A stretch of DNA of 64,000 bases from Haliclystus octoradiatus. Lineage: Eukaryota; Cnidaria; Staurozoa; Stauromedusae; Haliclystidae. How positions within the stretch are numbered: position 1 is the stretch's first letter; every line of letters begins with the position of its first letter. The notes beneath the pieces were generated by a model that was not told the origin of the DNA, did no database searches, and saw only the letters and a program-made list of their open reading frames with translations. Made by a program: the position numbers and the translations under genes. Of the stretch, positions 61,601-64,000 are shown piece by piece. The stretch spans positions 5,773,402 through 5,837,401 of the forward strand of contig OU744447.1 in assembly GCA_916610825.1 (NCBI GenBank), written 5' to 3'.

Positions 61601-63901
61601 AGTTCATTGAGTTCATGATTCATGAACAATTTATTAAGTTCATGAGCAGTTCATTGAGTTCATGAATAGTTCATTAAGTCCACGAACAGTTCATTAGGTT
61701 CATGAACAGTTGATTAAGTTCATAAACAGTTCATGACAGTTCATGACAGTTCATTGCGTTCATGGACAGTTCATTCCCCTGCGAAAACAGTTCAGGAATT
61801 CATGAACAGTTCATGAACAGTTCATGAACGTTAAATGGCCCCAAATTTTTATGAACTGTTCATGAACAGTTCATAAACAGTTCAGGAAAATCGGAGCCAT
61901 TTAACGTTCATGAACTGTTCATGAACTGTTCATGAACTCCTGAACTTTTTTTTGCAGGGGTTAAGTTCATAAACAGTTCATTAAGTTCATGACAGTTCAT
62001 TGCGTTCATGGACAGTTCATTAAGCTCATAAACAGTTCATTGCGTTCATGAACAGCTCATTAAATTCCTAAACAGTTCATTGAGTTCATGAACAGTTCAT
62101 TAAGTTCATAAACAGTTGTTCTTGGAAATGACAACTAGTAAATATTGATAACAAAAATGAAAGCCAAACAATTAATACAGTTGAAACAGTATTTCCACTA
62201 TACGAAACAGATAGAGAAATAAAAAATATTCGTCCGTGCCACGACTGGAAAACAGCGATTCTAATGATATGTAACTCAAATATCTTACAGTAGGCTACTT
62301 GAAAACCGACCGAGTCAAAAAGCGGAAAACTGGAGAACACACACAGACGCAGACAATCGCATTGGTAAATTCAACGTATCTGAAATTGCTTATGATCATT
62401 GCAAAATGTACAAAAATAGAAAACAACATTCTATTCAATTTGAACACTAGCCACAAAAGTAAACTGTAAGGCGAGGATTCCACTATCAGCTATAAATCGT
62501 ACCAGATAAGTATTGCATAATCAGAATAAAAATTATACTGGATTGATTGTTGGAATAAACTAGTATCCCTCTGACAAATACACAAATCGAACCAACTCGA
62601 GTTCTATAATTATTCGCTAGTTGCTGATTGGCATCCTCATAGCAACCAAAAATCTGTGTATGGCAACGTGATGGCATCAGTACTGGATTAGATCAATTTC
62701 ATTTGATGCTAGGCAGCAAAGACCTACCTGATCAATTTTTATCCCTCGTTCATAGCAGAGTGAATTTTGCTCAGCAAAAGAAACCCTCGAATATAGGATT
62801 ACTTTGGTATAGTGTAATTTAAAGGCCTGAACAGCAGTATGAAAATAACTAAAATAAGCTCAAATGTACATCTGGTATATTGGAATCCCAATCTAAAGCA
62901 TCGCAGAAGCTTTTATGTGAATTTTAAAAATATATAAATACATGAAGTGAACAAAGTGTGTGAAAAATGAATAATTACTTGGAAATAGTACTCTACTGAT
63001 CATTCCAGGCATCACCATGATAAACAATGGTAAAATTTTGATGTATCCAGCCAGAACAGCACCGCCCTGTGCATGTGACAAACTCTTTGCTGCAAGGGCT
63101 CTTTGGACAATCACCTTGAAAATACGAAGAAAAAAAAACATGTCGATTCAGTAGTAATAGTAGCATAGGTAGCATTTTCTGCACAAGGAACGTCACAAAT
63201 CACGGTCAGACATCGCTGACAAAGAAACTGTGATCTCTCCACACGACCTATATCGATTCAATATATCAAAATAACGACATATAATTGAAGACGCATAATG
63301 CAACATTACGAGAAATATTATTTTACTTCTCTTCCATCCTGATCTTTAGATAAAGTTTCAGACAAGCTTGATAACGATGTAAACAATTTATAGATGTAAT
63401 TTATAAACAGTTTAAAAGTCTGACAATTCTCATGTTATTCAGTAAGAACAATATATTTATCATGCGTCAATCAGAAACTTCTGCTCTAGGTTTTCGTGGA
63501 GCGGTGGGATAAAGAAGTGAGCAAATCACACAGACCATATTCTTTTGTGAATGGATTGCGGTCTGTGAAGCAGACTAGGTTATTGGAGGCCTTTACAACA
63601 TTGACTTAAAATAACTCCTATAACTTACCTGATCTGCGCACCAATACCAAATAGAGGCAGGTGTCTGGCCAAGAAGAAATCCAGGCCATGGAATATCTGA
63701 ATTAACTGGATCTCGTAACATAATAAATGAATCTGCTCTCGGTATACCACAACCATGAGATGTATTACCTCTTAATACCTCATCAGCAACAGCATTCATG
63801 TATTTTATTCGAAGACCAGAATAACCACCTATCTTTGAGAATCCTAAATTGCAATTGGATTGGTTATTGCACGTGCACTGCGTCGCAGGGTTGAATGTAG
63901 C
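54272..63901 (-). CDS. Sodium/solute symporter SLC5, sodium/myo-inositol cotransporter-like (C-terminal part)
   Basis: Nine exons: 63901-63629, 63114-62979, 61426-61319, 60243-60093, 59561-59393, 58235-58020, 56713-56533 and 54672-54272 are certain, with earlier exons beyond 64000 (eight shown; at least one more upstream). All phases agree. Family motifs are PWPGFLLGQ ... [112 protein letters not shown] and a final membrane helix ([15 protein letters not shown]). The [13 protein letters not shown] and RTTFWTRHN segments resemble SMIT1/SMIT2 (SLC5A3/SLC5A11) more than the glucose carriers. These plasma-membrane proteins take up myo-inositol or a similar solute with Na+. At the position of the sugar-contacting glutamine of SGLT1 there is lysine (WVPIIK). 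Confidence 0.9.
54687..54949. repeat. hAT-type MITE, copy 2, beside an SLC5 splice acceptor
   Basis: This 263-bp element has ends CACAGCCATCTATC (left, diverged) and TTGTAAATAGATGGCTCTG (right). It is flanked by TCGTACAC and CTGTACAC, a 6-of-8 match. It shares ACGTGATTGGCATCTGTCCA with copy 1 in reverse. Its left edge is 13 bp from the AG of the last SLC5 exon. Confidence 0.75.
55457..55760. repeat. TA-flanked MITE, TAGTCCAGTCAATCTA family
   Basis: Ends TAGTCCAGTCAATCTAAA and CTAGATTGACTGGACTA are inverted. Interior arms also pair (CAAAAATCGAGAAAAATC / CTCGATTTTTCTCGATTTT), so the 304-bp unit is a long hairpin in an SLC5 intron. Confidence 0.7.
56191..56508. repeat. Repeat with G-run/C-run ends, copy 2
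   Basis: It starts CGGGGGGGGGGTTAACTCCA and ends TGGAGTTACCCCCCCGGG, inverted ends around an interior shared with 44208-44461. It stops about 24 bp from the SLC5 donor at 56532. Confidence 0.7.
57050..57297. repeat. Dispersed repeat, inverted pair of 32510-32830
   Basis: Reverse-complement match, including GCGCATCGTTGCGCATTGAC and GATCTGCAGTGTCGCGGC. It begins with GGTTCAAATCCTCAGAAGG, a B-box-like sequence. Confidence 0.55.
57480..57670 (+). mobile_element. Possible LINE 3' end
   Basis: The end (GTGAAAAAGCCTGAAAGGCTTCTGAGG, shown in two parts: a short AAGCCT/AGGCTT hairpin, then GAAATAAATGACGAC) resembles the tails at 32400 and 44120. The coding part is not recognisable. Confidence 0.35.
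57806..57976. repeat. TA-flanked MITE with pogo/Tigger-like ends
   Basis: This 171-bp element has ends CAGTCGAACTCGGTTAATAT and GGGATATTAAGCAAATTCGACTG, inverted and flanked by TA. Internal CTTAATATCCCAC motifs repeat. Confidence 0.75.
58431..58672 (+). mobile_element. tRNA-headed SINE, copy 2 (full length)
   Basis: It has the A-box-like TTGGTGTAGTGGCTAGGGTG, the B-box-like GGGTTCAATCCC, a body with GGCGTCAGGAAGGGCATCCG and a 37-bp poly(A) tail (58636-58672). It is collinear with 23542-23320 and highly similar, so the family was active fairly recently. Confidence 0.85.
58830..59100 (+). mobile_element. LINE reverse transcriptase fragment
   Basis: The frame reads [36 protein letters not shown], then VTRGVP after a stop and frame slips. 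These are RT motifs 2-4 of Jockey/CR1-like LINEs (DF.KAF..V.H). It is too short and broken to be active. Confidence 0.75.
59648..59785 (+). mobile_element. tRNA-headed SINE, truncated copy 3
   Basis: Only the body and tail remain (GGTTGGCGTCATAAATGGCA ... AACCAACCACTTTGATG ... AAAATAAAATAAAAT), more diverged than the other two copies. Confidence 0.6.
59843..60019. repeat. TA-flanked MITE, CAGTGAAACCTG family
   Basis: 177 bp, flanked by TA, ends CAGTGAAACCTGTATATAAC / GTTATAACAGGTTTTACTG. It is the same length as the DPH5 intron copy at 24995-25171. Confidence 0.75.
60745..60890. repeat. TTCATGAA hairpin MITE
   Basis: Ends CCCCTGCAAACACAGTCCAG and CTGAACTGTTTTTTGCAGGGG (shown to the inverted core) enclose about ten AGTTCATGAAC units and the core GAACGTTAAATGGCCC. 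The whole copy is nearly self-complementary. Confidence 0.8.
61460..62120. repeat. 20-bp minisatellite with an embedded hairpin MITE
   Basis: Units close to AGTTCATTAAGTTCATGAAC repeat from about 61460 to 61775 and again from 61961 to 62120. Between them is a full TTCATGAA MITE (61776-61960; ends CCCCTGCGAAAACAGTTCAG / TTTTTTTTGCAGGGG). The array is in an SLC5 intron, about 35 bp from an exon. Confidence 0.85.
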
Positions 63902-63944
63902 CTGCATGTTGTAGACCCAATTCTATTTCTAGGAGTAGTAGGCA

Positions 63945-64000
63945 GGGTCCGACAAAAGTGGGCATCCTGGGATCCTAAATCCTGGAAGGCTAGACAAAAT
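63945..64000. repeat. Small dispersed repeat, truncated by window edge
   Basis: GACAAAAGTGGGCATCCTGG ... CCTGGAAGGCTAGA matches the repeat at 1660-1830 (reverse complement) and the left flank of LTR element 1. Confidence 0.55.

Noticed and set aside
61460..62120. CRISPR-like array
   Set aside because: The units are contiguous short palindromes without unique spacers, in an intron of an animal gene.

Overview
This is nuclear DNA from an AT-rich animal genome. It shows spliced genes with GT..AG introns, metazoan families (TRAF, ETS, SLC5, DPH5, IMP3) and very many small transposable elements. The ETS and TRAF genes rule out plants, fungi and protists. An invertebrate, perhaps a deuterostome such as a tunicate, fits best, but the sequence does not settle this. 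Exons were assembled by eye from splice consensus and phase agreement, not from transcripts.

Layout: (1) 186-15260, minus strand: five exons of a coiled-coil gene, probably CCDC24-like, whose 3' end lies off the left edge. Its largest intron (1437-13121) holds a three-level nest: a small repeat split by a short-LTR Ty3/gypsy element (3706-12964, minus), which is itself split by a second Ty3/gypsy element (7117-11871, plus). (2) 16425-30324: a head-to-head pair, intronless IMP3 (minus) and eight-exon DPH5 (plus). DPH5 is complete, with introns full of MITEs, a SINE and LINE remnants. (3) 33601-43626, minus: two tandem ETS-domain genes with the same exon design. (4) 46316-46442, plus: a possible first coding exon of an unidentified gene. 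(5) 49014-53116, minus: a complete compact TRAF gene (RING, TRAF zinc finger, MATH). (6) 54272-63901, minus: the C-terminal nine exons of a sodium/solute symporter closest to sodium/myo-inositol cotransporters. Its N-terminal exons lie beyond the right edge.

Between and within the genes are many inverted-repeat elements. They include a hairpin family built from TTCATGAA palindromes (one copy sits in a 20-bp minisatellite), a hAT-type MITE with 8-bp target duplications, several TA-flanked MITE families, a 1.68-kb TIR element without a transposase, a tRNA-headed SINE and 3' ends of LINEs.

The genes do not form a pathway. IMP3 (ribosome biogenesis) and DPH5 (diphthamide on eEF2) share a promoter region and both serve translation. 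The ETS pair is a local duplication. No clearly new biochemical system was found. The most notable structures are the nested retroelements, the palindrome-built repeat family and the transposons lying next to splice sites.
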